Assembly: GCA_013400975.1 (NCBI GenBank) | Contig: WBMZ01008626.1 | Span: 1 to 64,000 of the forward strand | Length of the DNA: 64,000 nt | DNA from: Atrichornis clamosus | Lineage: Eukaryota; Chordata; Aves; Passeriformes; Menuridae | Reading direction: 5' to 3' | Shown: in pieces, positions 1 to 13,000 of the stretch | Position numbering within the stretch: position 1 is the stretch's first letter | How the letters are laid out: every line of letters begins with the position of its first letter | Notes under the pieces: model-generated | What the model was told of the DNA's origin: nothing | Database searches by the model: none | What the model saw: only the letters and a program-made list of their open reading frames with translations | Made by a program: the position numbers and the translations under genes

Positions 1-215
1 CGGGGGCTGCGCGGGGCGGGCGGCGCCCCCGCGGGAAGGGCGGCGGCGGCGGCACCCGCTGCGTGCGGGAGCCGCTATGGAGCCATCTCGGCCCTCCGGG
101 AGGCTGCGCGGAAAGTTGCCCTGGAAAGAGGCAGCATCGCTGGCGGTGTCGAAAGGTCCCGGACGCCGGTGAACCCGCGGTGCTGCCGCAGACACTGTGG
201 CCCCTCGGAGTGCCG
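1..215. promoter_or_regulatory. CpG island at the left edge, probably upstream flank of KAT2B
   Basis: The first 215 bases are very GC-rich with many CG dinucleotides and GGCGG-type boxes, then the composition drops sharply to AT-rich. No open reading frame that I recognise lies in it. In other vertebrates KAT2B lies beyond PP2D1 and RAB5A and would be read on the minus strand off the left edge here, so this island is most simply its promoter side. That assignment rests only on recalled gene order; no KAT2B coding sequence is in the window. Confidence 0.45.
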
Positions 216-1064
216 CTACTTTGTTTGGCTTAACCATTGCTTTCCCACAGGGTGCCCTTTGCGGCCACCTTTTAAGGGTTCATTCTTTTTCCCCCAGATG
301 ATTTCTAATTTAATATAAAAGTACGGATCAGTTTGATATGCCGGATAAATCAAAAACTCGCTACTCAGTTCCTCGCGTGGTGGTTCTTGGGGCTTGGGTT
401 TTTGTTTTGTTTTTTATTGTGTCCAGAAACAAGTGTCGAGAGCAGGTCAGTTTGTATCTCGAAGGGATTGCCTTTTAAGTCAAAGCTAAAATTAAGCAAA
501 TGATCCTGCCCCAGAGACTGCACTCCATGCGCAGCAGCAAGTGCATCGGGTGTGAGGCGGTTCTGCCCCGTTGCACGTATGTAAAAACGTGGTTGAGCCG
601 TGAGAAACCACAAATGGCAATTCCGTAGTACGGCACCACGGTTTAAAGGGTTGGGATTGAGGCTGAGCATTCGCGTGGGATTTACGGCTCTTTGATGTGT
701 AAACCTAAAGTATCAAAGTAGCAGTATGATTTTGGGAGGGAATCCCAGCGCAGACAGAGCTCTTGCAGGCACAAGGCCTTGCTGCCTTGCACGGGGCAAG
801 CAAAAATAACGCCAGGTTTGTGCGAAGTAGTATTTAGGGGGGAAAGCGTGGGTGACAAAACCCTGTGGTCCCCTTCTTCCCTCACCTCCTCAGCTCCTGG
901 GGATATTTTCAAGCATAGGGTTCTACGGCAAGCTGGCATATTCATTAAATGATAGGAAAACAGAATGGAATAAAATGCGGTATTTCATGAAACAAGGGGG
1001 TCTGTTGTTTTTCTTTATTTACTTATTTATATTTTTATTTTGCTGAGGTTTTAAAATCGACAGT
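216..1064. other. Non-coding flank between two GC-rich islands
   Basis: Mixed-composition sequence with short T-rich runs near 400 and 1005-1045. The short open frames on either strand have no recognisable domain and no splice context. I see no gene. Confidence 0.4.
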
Positions 1065-1240
1065 GTTGACGGGGGTGGGCGTCGGGACCCTCTCCACGGC
1101 CTCTGCCGCGGGCTCCGCGGAGCCGGCGTACCCCGATAAGTCGGCGGCGGAGGCCGGGGCTGGCTTCGGGCTTCCCAGCAGCGGTGACAGCGACCCGTAA
1201 GATGGCTGCTGCCATCCCCGGCGCTTTAAGACGGACTGTT
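1065..1240. promoter_or_regulatory. Second GC-rich island with paired YY1-like sites
   Basis: A second block rich in CG dinucleotides contains a KLF/SP-type GC box near 1070-1082 and a perfect inverted repeat at 1201-1216, GATGGC-TGCT-GCCATC. Each arm of the repeat is a YY1-like half-site. It could be an alternative promoter of the minus-strand neighbour or the old promoter of plus-strand PP2D1. The sequence does not decide between them. Confidence 0.4.
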
Positions 1241-4200
1241 TAAGGTGGAGGAGCCGCTGCCCTTGGCGGTAGAAGCCTCAAGCTTAACAGCAAATTGAAC
1301 GTGATAAAAAAAAAAAAAAATCCAGTTTCTCTGAAATTTAGGAGAGAATTATCTTTATCTTTTATTTTTAATTTTTTTTTTAAGTGTCCGAATCATGTTT
1401 TAAAATAACAGCTGCTCTATGTTAGCCGCCACCTAAGAAGCGCTTTGCTTGCATTTTCTTTATGCCGGTTAGGTTTCTACTTTCGGACTTGAAAATGAAA
1501 CTGTTCTTTCTTAGTTTCACTTTCAGCTTTCCCACGACTCCTCGGCAGCAAATGTTACAAGCAAAGAGCGCATCTGGAACAACATGCTGGCTTTAATGGA
1601 CCACTTAATATCCATGCCTGAACATAGACTCCTTGTTTTCTTGGGAGTTGCTGTACCTGTACGTCCCTTGACATGTTTTTCCTTTTTTTTCCCCCTCAGA
1701 TCACCAGGTTCTCCTTTAACCAGTTAGTTAATGATATTCAACCCAGCGTTAAGGTTGCACACTTGCATATAATGAATTAGAAGTTTCAATTCCAAAAATG
1801 CATTTTCTGTTTTCACACAGGTGAGCAACTCCACTGATGTTCATTACGGCCATTCAGGGGGCATTTATGTCTGAATCTGCACAGGTGAATGCTCACAGGA
1901 TCACAGCCTAGGTGAACAACCTTATTCTTTCACCTCATCCTTTACGGTTCTTAAAAGCCTGAAAACTTATTACTACCCTTAAAGTAAAAGCAAAAATGAA
2001 AGTTGGCAGGAAGCAAATAATTTTACTGCAATTCCTTCTTGAATCCTCAAGAACATGGCTGCCTTACAATACCGTGTCTCTTTTTTTCCCATTCTACCTT
2101 GATGCTTACCAGATAACCAGAACAGTAAGTCTACCAGCTTGTGGCTACAGATACAGTTACTATAGTAACATTTATAAACACTAATTTCAGTACACTTGCA
2201 GAACTGCTGCCTACTAGGAGCAGCTCAGAAAGAAACTGCTCTAACTGCAAATATGTAAGTCTTTGTCTTTTTTTTTTAATATTAAGCCTGATTTAAATCA
2301 TTGCTCACATGCTAACTTTGTGCAAATATATTGTTAAAAATAAAAAGAAAAAAGCTTTACTTTTTCTTAAACTGCTCTAGTGAAAGGTAAAATATTACAT
2401 CCAGTTTTGGCAAGAATAAGGACTGAAAAGACCACTTACTGTCTGGAAACACGGGGCTATAACTTGGGTTGTGATCGCACCAGTGAATGTAATTAGGTCA
2501 TGACAAGTTGCACTACATTAGGGAAAAATACCAAAAACCCCCCTGTGCTTTGACATACGAGTGGATACATGTCATTGTCGATTGCATACATCCAAGCTGG
2601 TTTTTTCTGTTGGCTGAGTTCACGAGTACGTACTAATTTTCTAATTATAATTCACACATAAATCTGAGCACCACACAATCCCTCTGTTGCTTGTTTTTCA
2701 TCATTAAACATGCACTATGAAGATACGAAATTAGATTCAAACTCAAAGCATTGTCTGAAAAACCCTGACCACATTTTTCAGTTTCTGTCCTTCGGGGCAC
2801 GTCAGTGGGTTTGCACAAGTCAAGCCGCCTCTGAAGCCCGCACGTAGGAAGTACAGGTGGGAGCAGGTGATCCCGGCTGCCTGCGCTGCACAGCTCACAA
2901 ACTCAGGTGAGTAGCAAGGTGACTTCAGGAAGGCTACTCATCTGCATCAAATTAAGCAAGCCAGGAGCTAGGTGAGACACGAGTGCCAGCTCATATGGGT
3001 TTCAGGTCTCGCTCAGGCTGCTGATAGCCCCAAGGAGGTGTCTGCTCAGAGCCCTTGCTCCCAGAAGATTAGATGTGCATCTCGTGGTTGTTGCTCCTGC
3101 ATGAGTTCACTGTGATCATGTGACAGGCTTAAATGCAAGAGCCTCTGTGTTATTATTATTCCAGCAAAGGAGGTAGTTGCATTCTTGAGTCACAAAAGGG
3201 GAAATTAAAATACAGTTTAGGGTGTGCCGGACTCCTGGTTATTACCTATTTGTCATTTAGGGCTTTTGGGGCCTATCTTGCTCACATAAATTAAAGAATG
3301 ACTCAGCTAATAGCAGCCTAATGCTGAATGCTACCACTCTTACAGGGACCACCCATCCCACAGCTGAGCTCTGGGAGCCCACCCCTACCCCTCATCTCTG
3401 TCTTGCAGCCCAGTCAGATCCAGCATACCCAACCCAACCTTGTCTCCCTCTTTTTGTTCAAGATGGGACTTTCTTCCAGTGCTCCCACCTGTTTTTATTC
3501 TTGCCATTCAATGCAAATATGAAAAGCATTGCTCTTGCTCCTCCAGGGAACTTCTCTGGGTATAAAATCCTATTGTGTCCTGTCATTAGCACATTCCTTG
3601 TGGGTAAAGTGGTCTCCCTCTTGGCCACCATGCATTCAGGACTGCTATCAATATTTTATGAATCACTGGAAGTACTAACAGTGCAAAAGTTTTGCTCATT
3701 AGGCTGTCTCTAGCATCTCGTCAGCTTCCCATGGTGCTTACGTGTTACTCCAATAATACAGATGCCAGACCTTCCCATCAGGCTTTTGTCTCTACAGGAA
3801 ACCTAACACCCCAATTGCCCAGTTTTTAAAGGAAAAAATGCAGAAAAATAAATGGAGAAAATGTCAACACTCATGGCTGTTTAAGTCACACAAACTTCTT
3901 GTTAGTGATGGAGCATTTAGCAGTTTTTATGTGCTTCTTACCCAGATGATGATCTTCTTGACTGCAGTTAGAATTTTGATTTAGCACAAACCAAGCGAGA
4001 AAACTGAAGTCTAGAGTCCTGCAGCATAGGACATTCCCTCACCTTTGCACAATGTGAATTGTGTGTGTCAAGTCCAGAAGCTGTTTGTTAAAATTATTTA
4101 GCTATAGGCTTACACTATGTTATTTCATGGTAGTGAGAGCTCTGGTTTGCTTCCTGCAAACATGGGATGGACTATCTATTTTTCCCTTACCTTCTCATTC

Positions 4201-7200
4201 TTCTGACTCCCCAAAATTACTTTGTTTATTTCTTTCTCCAATGTATTTTTCTACTCTTCCTGCTCCTTAATTTGTGGCAGAGATCCCTGCAATCTTCTGG
4301 GACTCCACTTGGCACACTTTGACTGCTTGCAGTGTGTAGGGCAGGTCATTTGGTGCTGGAAGCCTGACAGATCCCTGGGAGACCGGCACAGGCATTGATG
4401 GCAGGGAGGGGAGAGAAAGGGCCTCCTTTCTGCTACCTGTACCTGAGTAGCTGCCAGACAGCACCCTTGATAAAACACCGATTTGGATAATAAAACTCTG
4501 CTTAGAAAATCCATATTATTTCTGTAAGATGAAGTTACAGAGGCCTAAGCACATCTCACTGTGCAAACAAAGTCATGAGCCTTCCCCAAATCTGTGTGGA
4601 GGAGCATCTGAAAATCTAAGGAACTAGGGACACAATTGCAAGCACCACAGCTAAACACTTGACCAAGCAGCAGAAACTAACCAGGTTAAAAACCTCAATT
4701 TACACCAACTATAACAGTGGTTTGTACAGCTGAAAAAGGCAGAGGAACCCCAGTAGTACAGCAGCAACCTCAGATATGGCTTTGTGGGGTGAGGGAGACA
4801 GGATGTCACTGGGAGTGCGGAAGGCACAGTTATGTTATCATCACCCATCTTCCACCTTCTGCCACAGTTTCCTTTTTGTGGATCCCCAAAACCTCACATA
4901 CCTCCCCTCCTTTGCCAAGGCCATCAGGCTTGCCATCCCCACTTGATGTTTCGCTGCCTCTCTGCTCCACACAGGCACTTGGTGGGTAGCAAACTGCTAC
5001 CTCTGCCTCACCAAGACTGACCCATCTTCCAGGAAGAGATGCAAAATATACGAAGTCTAGAAAGAGCTGTTTGTGTCGTTGTTTTGCTACTCCCATCTCC
5101 CAGTTTGATGTTTCCTCCCGGCTGAGGAGCTGCACCTCTGCACAGGTCACTGTGGACAGTGTCACAAACAACTCTCACCCAAGAAAACCTAATGACAGGG
5201 ATTCTTATTTTATAGGGTGGCACAAAACCAGAGGGCCTGGAATCCTGGGATTCCAGTTTTGGACAACACTTTAGAAGATAAGTAGGGAGACCAACTATCT
5301 TAATTTATTCCATAATTATTTTAATTATTAATCACTTCCTTCTTTCTTGCCTATTATCAGGTTTACAGGTGGGAGTGTTCCCAAGTCCTGAATGCAGGCT
5401 CTGCCCCTGGCATGCTCCCGTGACTCACCAGGTTTGTCTTTATCTCTTCCCACACCTTTCATAACTAGACTTTCTTGAAGCTGCACCACTGCTTCTGGGG
5501 GTGCAGTAAGTAGGCTATACTATGTACACCTAAGTTGACTCACTTGGGAGAAGATGTCTTGTTCCTTCCACACTGTTCCCTCTGCAGATGGTTTTAGAGA
5601 ATGAGAGGGTCAGCTCTGCTAAAAATGGTGGAAGGTATAGGGAATGGCTTATGGGTTAGCAAATGAGTTTGTTTTTTCAGGTGAAGAGTTTTTCAGAGGT
5701 CTTACACGAGTTTAAGAAAGGCTACGTAAGGATTTTCCATAAGATATTTGCTCTTTGCTGCTTTGGCCAAAGACGACCATGTGAAGCTGGGACCTGCTAA
5801 GGCAGCACCCGCCCAGCAGAGGCTGGCTCCGACTGTGCTGCAGGGCTGTGCCAGGCAAATGCTGCAGCCCCACTGGCCACCGTGGTGGCTCCTTGGCAGG
5901 TGGTGGTGGCGGCATCAGGCACCCTGCAGCTGAGGGACAGACAGAACTGGCCATGCCGAGAGTGTGTCATGGTTTCTGTAAGTGGGTGTGATGCACTGGC
6001 AGACAGTTTTCCAGGGGAGGTGCTGCTGCCAAACTGAGACAGGCAGGGGACTGGGAGGTCAGTCAGGATGGGAACTGTGCTGAACTCGTGGAGGCAATGA
6101 AATCATGTCCTGACATCACAGGCACATGGGAAAGAGAGGGCCGAGAGAAGCGCTGACTGAGGCATGAGCAAGAAGTAGATCAGGGAAGAAGGAAAAGACA
6201 GGCAAGGAAGTTGGTGCTCATTCAGCAAGAATTTGCAGCAGTGAGGCCTGTTTATGTGTATTAGTTGATAATATTTTGATGAGAAACTCAGGGTGACCAT
6301 GACCTCCATTTTACATCACACAGCCCTTCTCTGCCTCTTCCTGTCACCCACAGGCTGGCAGGCAGGCATCTTTCCAGGGCTGGTTTCAGCATCAGTAACC
6401 GTCACCATTCTCTAAGACCACAAGTATGTAGCAAATAATAAAAAATGCAGATCTCACGAGGAAGGAGTTCAAGCCTAGAGATTGTGCAAGTTAAGTTCTG
6501 ACTGTCAAAAGGAAGTGAGGAAGAAGCATGCTCTGGGTGGAGATAGGAATGACATGTCAAAGGGAGATAACTGCAAATGGGACTCTTCTGTTTGGATGCA
6601 AATCAGATTCCGGATCCTCAAAGCTCCAGAACATCTTCCATCTTCACTAATTATAAAAGGAGATTGTAGTGTGAAACTGCAGAAATAGAAAATATTCTTA
6701 CTTTACCTTATTAACAGCAAGCATCTCCAAGTGTCATAGCTAGAAAAGCTTTCCAGATATACAAGATTTACTGAGAGAATAGTATCCAATAGGAATTTCG
6801 TGCTCTGCCTCAGTTCTACCCCTCTTATCTACAGGCCAGTGTAAGGCAGAGGAGGAGCAGCCTCCCTTTCCAAGTAGCAGGACTAAGCACTGACCAGGAG
6901 GCTCTTTGTTATGACACATGCAGTAAATACGATTTTTTGCCCTTGAAAACATGTACAATCTCAAACTGTGGTTCACTCCCCATTCTTCTACATCTAATTT
7001 CTTTTTATCTGCTTCTATTTTCATCTCAGAACATTGAAGTGTGTTAGGCTTTGGCTCCCTAAATAGACACAGAGAAACTGCAGTGAGCTAGAAAGCTGAA
7101 TTTTATCTTTCACTCTGAGGCTGGGAGTGCTTTAGCTTGGTGTATTGTGCTCTCAGTATCTCACTGTTATCCTTTAACCTGACAGCAAAAAACCACCCAG

Positions 7201-9259
7201 TCTGTATCTGTTCCTGATGAGGGAAATGCAAGCAGAGAAGGAAATGCAGACTAATCTTTTTACTTAATAAGAGATCAACAATGTTTAATTTTTTATTTTT
7301 ACAAGGTTTTCAGCTATTAACATAAGCAATTTATGCATACTATAAAAAAAATTAACATAAGAGCTCTCCTTTTAATAATTATAAGCAAAGTTATTTCAAT
7401 TGAAAAGTTGTAGCATATATTGCTACATGAATTATTATGTATATTTACACATTGTAATTAACTGGGACCATTTTGGTGCTTTGAAATTGTGATTTATTAG
7501 CGCTTACACCCACTTACAGAGATATAAACCTCTGTAAAATGTGAGTGTTAAGAATGAAGTTTGCTGAGATCAAACTAACATTTTGCTGGAGGTTTTCAAT
7601 TTCCTGTCTCTAATCCAAAGGGGGTTTACATACACTAAATGTGAAATGGGTTCATATTTAAGACTGACAAAAAATAGCTCACCAGATTTTCTCTGTATAG
7701 TAGTCCTAATTTTTCTTGGGCCTGAATGCATCATCATGACAGCAATAAAAAGGCTTGTGCCATCTCCCAGTCTCAAACTATGCAGAATCAAGGAAAGGGG
7801 ATCTGCACAAGCTTATCTTTTGCTATAGTTTTAACTACGTACCTCTGTATCCTGCCCTGCACTGAAGCAGTGCAGCATTTGCAGAGGAGGCTGATGTTCA
7901 CCTCTTGTACAAAGCAATTTTCCTATAAACTGGTCCTACAGCAGACTGAGAGCTGTAGCCACCTGCAAGCCACCTCTGCAAGGATAACCTATACCACCGT
8001 GTCATAAGGGAGTTTTAAGTGGATCTGCTAATACTATCACCCTTTACAGAAGAGATTTTCCTTTTAAAATGTTGTAATTTATCTATCTCAGATGATCACA
8101 GGCACTTGAGTCATTAAGATCTACTAGGATTAACTTGGGCTGGAGGAGGTTGGGGCTTTAACAAAATTTTATCAAGCAACTGTCATCATGTAAAAAGTGC
8201 ACACATTGAAGCAGAAACTGCAGAAATGCTTATAATGCACAGATAATGAAGTAGTGAGAAAGAAGAAAATGTGCTTCCTAGCTGAAATCCTGGAAGAGAC
8301 AACAGCTGCAAAATAGTTTATTCAGGTGTGGCTGTTTCAAGTGTAAAGAGAAAGCCCCAGTAAAGGGATGAGGTTAAAGTAGGAGGAAATTACCACAGGC
8401 TGCTCTTGTAATGTGGCTGTGGGATATTACTGCTGCTAAACCACCACTGTTTGCCCTGGTGATGGATTGACAGCAGTTAACAAAGTCTAACTGAAACACA
8501 AATCTCAGAAGAGAGAATACAGTAGCCTATGCATTTCTGTCTGATATTTCTCATCAATACAAATGCTAAATACTAAAATAAGCATAATCAACTTGAATAT
8601 AAACACTATGTTTTCAGACCTAGTAGATAGATGATGTACAGGCTGGCAAGCTGAGCTGCTCACACGGTGTCAGGATTTTGTGTTATTATGGTGTCTGTAC
8701 ATGTGTGTCATGTGCTGATTTAGGGGGAGAGGATGTTATGCAAGAAGCAGTTCATACTGAAATTTTCCAAGCCTGAAGCAGAGTCACTTGGAAAAAATTC
8801 TAGGTAAGATGGCTTAGCTGTTTCTGAGAATATGATTTGGAAAAAATATGTTGTTTTGAATGTTTTAAGCCAAAACTAATTTTTTTCCAGAGAACCTCCA
8901 GGACTGTCAGGTTTTAAACTACAACTTGGCAATTTTGCTGAAATGGCATCAGTAGTGCATCTTGTATTATTCTTGTCAATTTAGCCAAATCAGAACCAGT
9001 TACAACACTTAGAAAGCAGCATCAGTTTGCCCATGCCAGTGTGCAGGCCCTGAATTTGGGCAGGCGCCTCTGAACCAGTTGGCCTCTATCAGTAAGCACC
9101 TCACTAGGAGGCTCCACAGCCCTGACTCCTGGGTTTGTGGCACCAGGTGCCAGACCCAGGAATAGCATCAAAGATGTAGAGTGAGGTGAGAGAGACTGGA
9201 GCAAGGAGCTGAAGTGGAAAAAACGGAGGTATGTGGGGACAGGGGGAAGACACAAGCTT
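1241..9259. other. AT-rich intergenic sequence, no gene seen
   Basis: Eight kilobases with an A15 run near 1306-1320, several T-rich runs and only short open frames lacking recognisable domains. GC content rises locally around 4.7-5.0 kb and 5.75-6.1 kb without forming a CpG island. Missing 5' exons of the PP2D1 relic could have been here, but I could not recognise any. Confidence 0.4.
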
Positions 9260-10014
9260 CGGCTGGAGGATGGGCAGAGAGGCTGATGCTAACTAGACCC
9301 TATGAAGTCTTGCAGCACCTAAATTCTAGATTCCTGAATTCTCTGAGACACATTTGAATTCCTTATGGATAATCTCACTTCCACATCATGGTGTTTTCTT
9401 GCTAATATAAACAATCCTGGTACTTCTAAGAAAAGAAATAATTCTTTAATAAAAGCATTACTGGTTTGCTAAGATAAAAATCCCACATGGATGGAAGACA
9501 GGTTTATTGTGCTGGACAACTATGAAAGTAGGTCAGATACATGTTTTCTGGAGATTCTTGATGGCTGTCACAGTGTGACGGCTGCAGAAACAATTGCAGC
9601 AAAGCTTCCACTTTTATTTCTTGACCAGCTTTCTCAAATAGATTCCACCTACAAAAATAATGACAAACAGCAAATTCTAGATCTTTTTTTGCCACAGAAA
9701 TCAAGGCAGATTACAGGGAAAAAGAGGAGATTTTCTCTGACAAACCAGGCAATGATGAGACCAACAAGACCAGTCCTTACGAATGGATTAACAAAGTATA
9801 TGCTGAGCCCTTTTGGAGAATGCCTAGATTTTTACAACTGGGAAGGAGTAACATTTCCAAATTTCACTGGAGTGGCTGTTCAGTGGTAGAATTCTCAGCC
9901 ATGGTACAGATGGCACTGGAGAAGAAGAAAGAAAACATCCTGAAAACAAGGCACATAGTCTATTAGCCAGGACAGCCAAAGGTGTTGCTGGGCTACTGCC
10001 CATTTCTATTATAG
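9260..10014 (+). pseudogene. PP2D1: PP2D1 relic: decayed PP2C-like phosphatase exon
   Basis: The longest open piece, 9473-9690, reads NPTWMEDRFIVLDNY, then CFLEILDGCHS and AAKLPLLFLDQL. This is the start of a PP2C-like domain closest to vertebrate PP2D1, which lies next to RAB5A in mammals. Similarity resumes in another frame from 9691 (ADYREKEEIF, then FWRMPRFLQLGR and WSGCSVV), so the frame breaks at a T7 run, 9684-9690. An in-frame TAA lies at 9470-9472 inside similar sequence (SLIKALLVC before it). Upstream similarity at about 9305-9400 is again in another frame, and a TAG falls at 9964-9966. A good splice donor, ATAG|GTATGT, closes the exon at 10014. The metal-binding loop, normally DG-H-x-G, reads DGCHS. 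I found no later exons. A single frameshift at a homopolymer could be a sequencing error, but the combined damage argues for a unitary pseudogene. The family alignment is from memory. Confidence 0.72.
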
Positions 10015-13000
10015 GTATGTACATTCCACACCAGGATTTTTTTTTCCTTCATCCAATTAAAAAGAAAAAAGCAAGCATAGATTAATCTAGAGATTTGTTG
10101 GCAGTCAGTATCTGGAGATAAAAGGCAGCAATTCCTTTAGCTTGACAATGTGAAGGAGACATGATAAATTCCCTCGCAACTGACACTGCTATCAGACAAT
10201 AATAACCAGCTTATTAGGTAAGTAGCCCAAGCAGGATACTTGAATTAAAGCAGTAAAGTCAATTTACTAACATAAAAGACAGTTAGGAAGCATTCCGTAA
10301 GATACAAGTGACCTCTGTAAGAATAGTACAAGCTTGCTTTTTTGGTTTTTTTTTTGTTTTTTTGTTTGTTTTAAATCAAGAGGTTTAAGGTGTCATCATT
10401 TTAGGGCAGGCTATAACAAATGTTCTGATTTTTGATCTGATAAATTCCTTGTGTCAATGAAACATGCTTAAGGTGTTCATTTGTTTCATTGGACTACGTG
10501 CCACCAGGTTCTTCTACCAGCAAACTGAAAACATGATTTGAGGGAATCATCTGAATTATTATTTTCTGAAATATGAATTTGTTGGTTGTTAAGAAAGATC
10601 TATTCAGACCTTATGAAGGAGAACCTTGTTTTCCTTTTAGTACAGAATCTATTATTACAACCATTAACACTGATACATTCTTAATGCTTCTGCACCCACC
10701 TCTGCTGCAAGGAACACCAGAAAAATCGCTTGCAGACTAGCAACTGTAGTCATTGTATCTTCCCACCTTGTGATTTTTCTTAGCAGTTGTCCTCTGGTGT
10801 ACATAAGACAGCTGTAACATTACAAGCAAGGTAAGTGCTTTCCCACAAAGGAGTGCACAAGCAGAATTACATAAAAAAAGCTGGTGGGTGAATAGTTTCA
10901 AGTGGATTTGTGTCTACAATTACATTCTCTTCCAGTCTCTGCTTGAAGCATTTGCCCAGCACTACACTGCTCTTCTATCAATCTCCCTGGCATCAGTAAG
11001 GAGTGGGCTGACACTGCAACTGACATCAACAGAGGCACTCTTTCTTCCTGTGATGTGTGTATTCACAAAACTTGTAAGACTTAATGGTATTTCTTCATAT
11101 GAAATTTGATTGAAATTAACAAAGAGGTCAAAGATCAGTAGGAAAAGGGAAAACCACTTGAGAGGCCTCATTGTTTACAGGAGGGAAAAAAAAATTATCA
11201 TATTCCACATTTGAAAAAACTAATTCCATATATTAAAAAAAAAATATTTTTGCTTAATAATTTGCATTCATCTGCCTGAGAAACACTGTAAACCAACTTG
11301 AACATGCACTGACACTGAACCAGGTAACTGTGGTGTATCCCACCACCTCCATTCTCCCAATGCTTGCTGCTATAGCTGTACTCTCTAACAAGCTTTTTGC
11401 AGCTATGTGAAACTTACTGGTACAGGTATCAAAACAAGAAGTTTAGCACTAGCTCAGTTACTCTTTCAGGAGATGCAGTCACACCTTTAATGGAATACAG
11501 CACTAACTCACATAAAGCCTGCAGTGTTTTCAGATGAATTTGTTTCCACCTTATTGGGAAAGAAACCCATTTTATTCCAAAGAGATTGATGGAAGTAAGA
11601 ACTTAGGTTGGGTGAATTCTCTACCAAATCTCTTCTGGTTCTGGTTACCTGCTCCCATCCATTCCTCACAGATAAGTTTTCATGCTGGCTGCAATTAAAG
11701 ACACCATAAATTCAAGCTCTGCTAACAAGTTAAGGTTTGAAGTTGATCAGAGATACTTTAAGCCTTTTATGATTAAAATCCACATTTTTGAACCACTGCT
11801 AAACACATATTTAATCTAACACAATTAATTTTCCACCAAATGTATCACATTGAAGGAAAAAATTCACACCAGCCTCCACTTTCCCCCCAAGACTGTGTTC
11901 TTTCAGAAGTACAGATAAGCAGATAAGAGGATGGTCAGATACAAGGAGCAGGAGATGGTGACACTGGCCAGCTCTAACTTCTTCATTTAGTCCCATATTG
12001 ATAGGTCAGCTAAGTTTTGTTGATTCTTTTGTCCTGTCTCTGGTTTGCAGACAAGAGACTTGCATCCGAAAGTGACTAGATTTTACTCTTTCTTGCGGTC
12101 AAATTGTTCCACATGGTTTATATTACACCCTTTGTTAGGCTTACAGTTGGTGGTCTTCCTCCAAGGGTTCAAAGGATATTGTACACATTCTTCTAGCTCT
12201 CCATGGAATCAGAGAATGGAGAGGGGATCAACCACAAGGAAACATTCAGAGCATAACTTAAGGCATCTACAATTTATAATTAACTAAAAAGGTGTGTCCT
12301 TCAGTTTGATGTTCTGAAGCACTTTCAGAGAAATCTGCCTTCGCACAGACTACACTTAGCTGTCTCCTACTCTAGATGATGCCAATACTGCCCAAGAAAC
12401 ACAACGACTGTATAAGCAATGCCTACTTACACAGTCCTTTCAGAGGTCTGTGCCCTAGTCTAGCCAGATATTAAACCTACAATATAAATGAACACACTGC
12501 AGCCAGCTTCATGTCTAGAGAGCTACCACATCCCAAGCAAGTTCCTTCTGTCAGACACCGCTTTTGCCCTTATGCCAACATGTCGGAGCAGGCTGAAAAC
12601 CTCCCCTAACACAAAAAATGATCTCTCAGGGCAGCCACAGAGGATCTCAAACAATACAGCACTTCTTTCCTTTATACTCTGCATTCAAGTCTGACAAGAC
12701 CAGACCCCTGCAGTGCTGCACTAATGCTTTTAATTCTTAGATTTCAGAAATGTTGAGAGAAAGGCAAAATATCTATTCCTACTAAAGGAAAGAAATTAGT
12801 CCTCAGCTTCCCATGATGACTAAGAATTCTTGCTCCCTTGGGTGCCTTAACCAAGTAAAAGATTTAAGGCATCATGTTAGTAAACAGTAAATCCTACACG
12901 TACTAAAAATTACAGGCTGCTAGAAACAGTCTGAGCCTGAAACTTCTGATGAGTTCATTCAGACACTTGAAAGTACACATTCCCATAGGAGAGGAAAAAA

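Noticed and set aside
4650..5280. Cluster of overlapping open frames at moderate GC
   Set aside because: All are short, in conflicting frames on both strands, without domains, splice context or promoter features.
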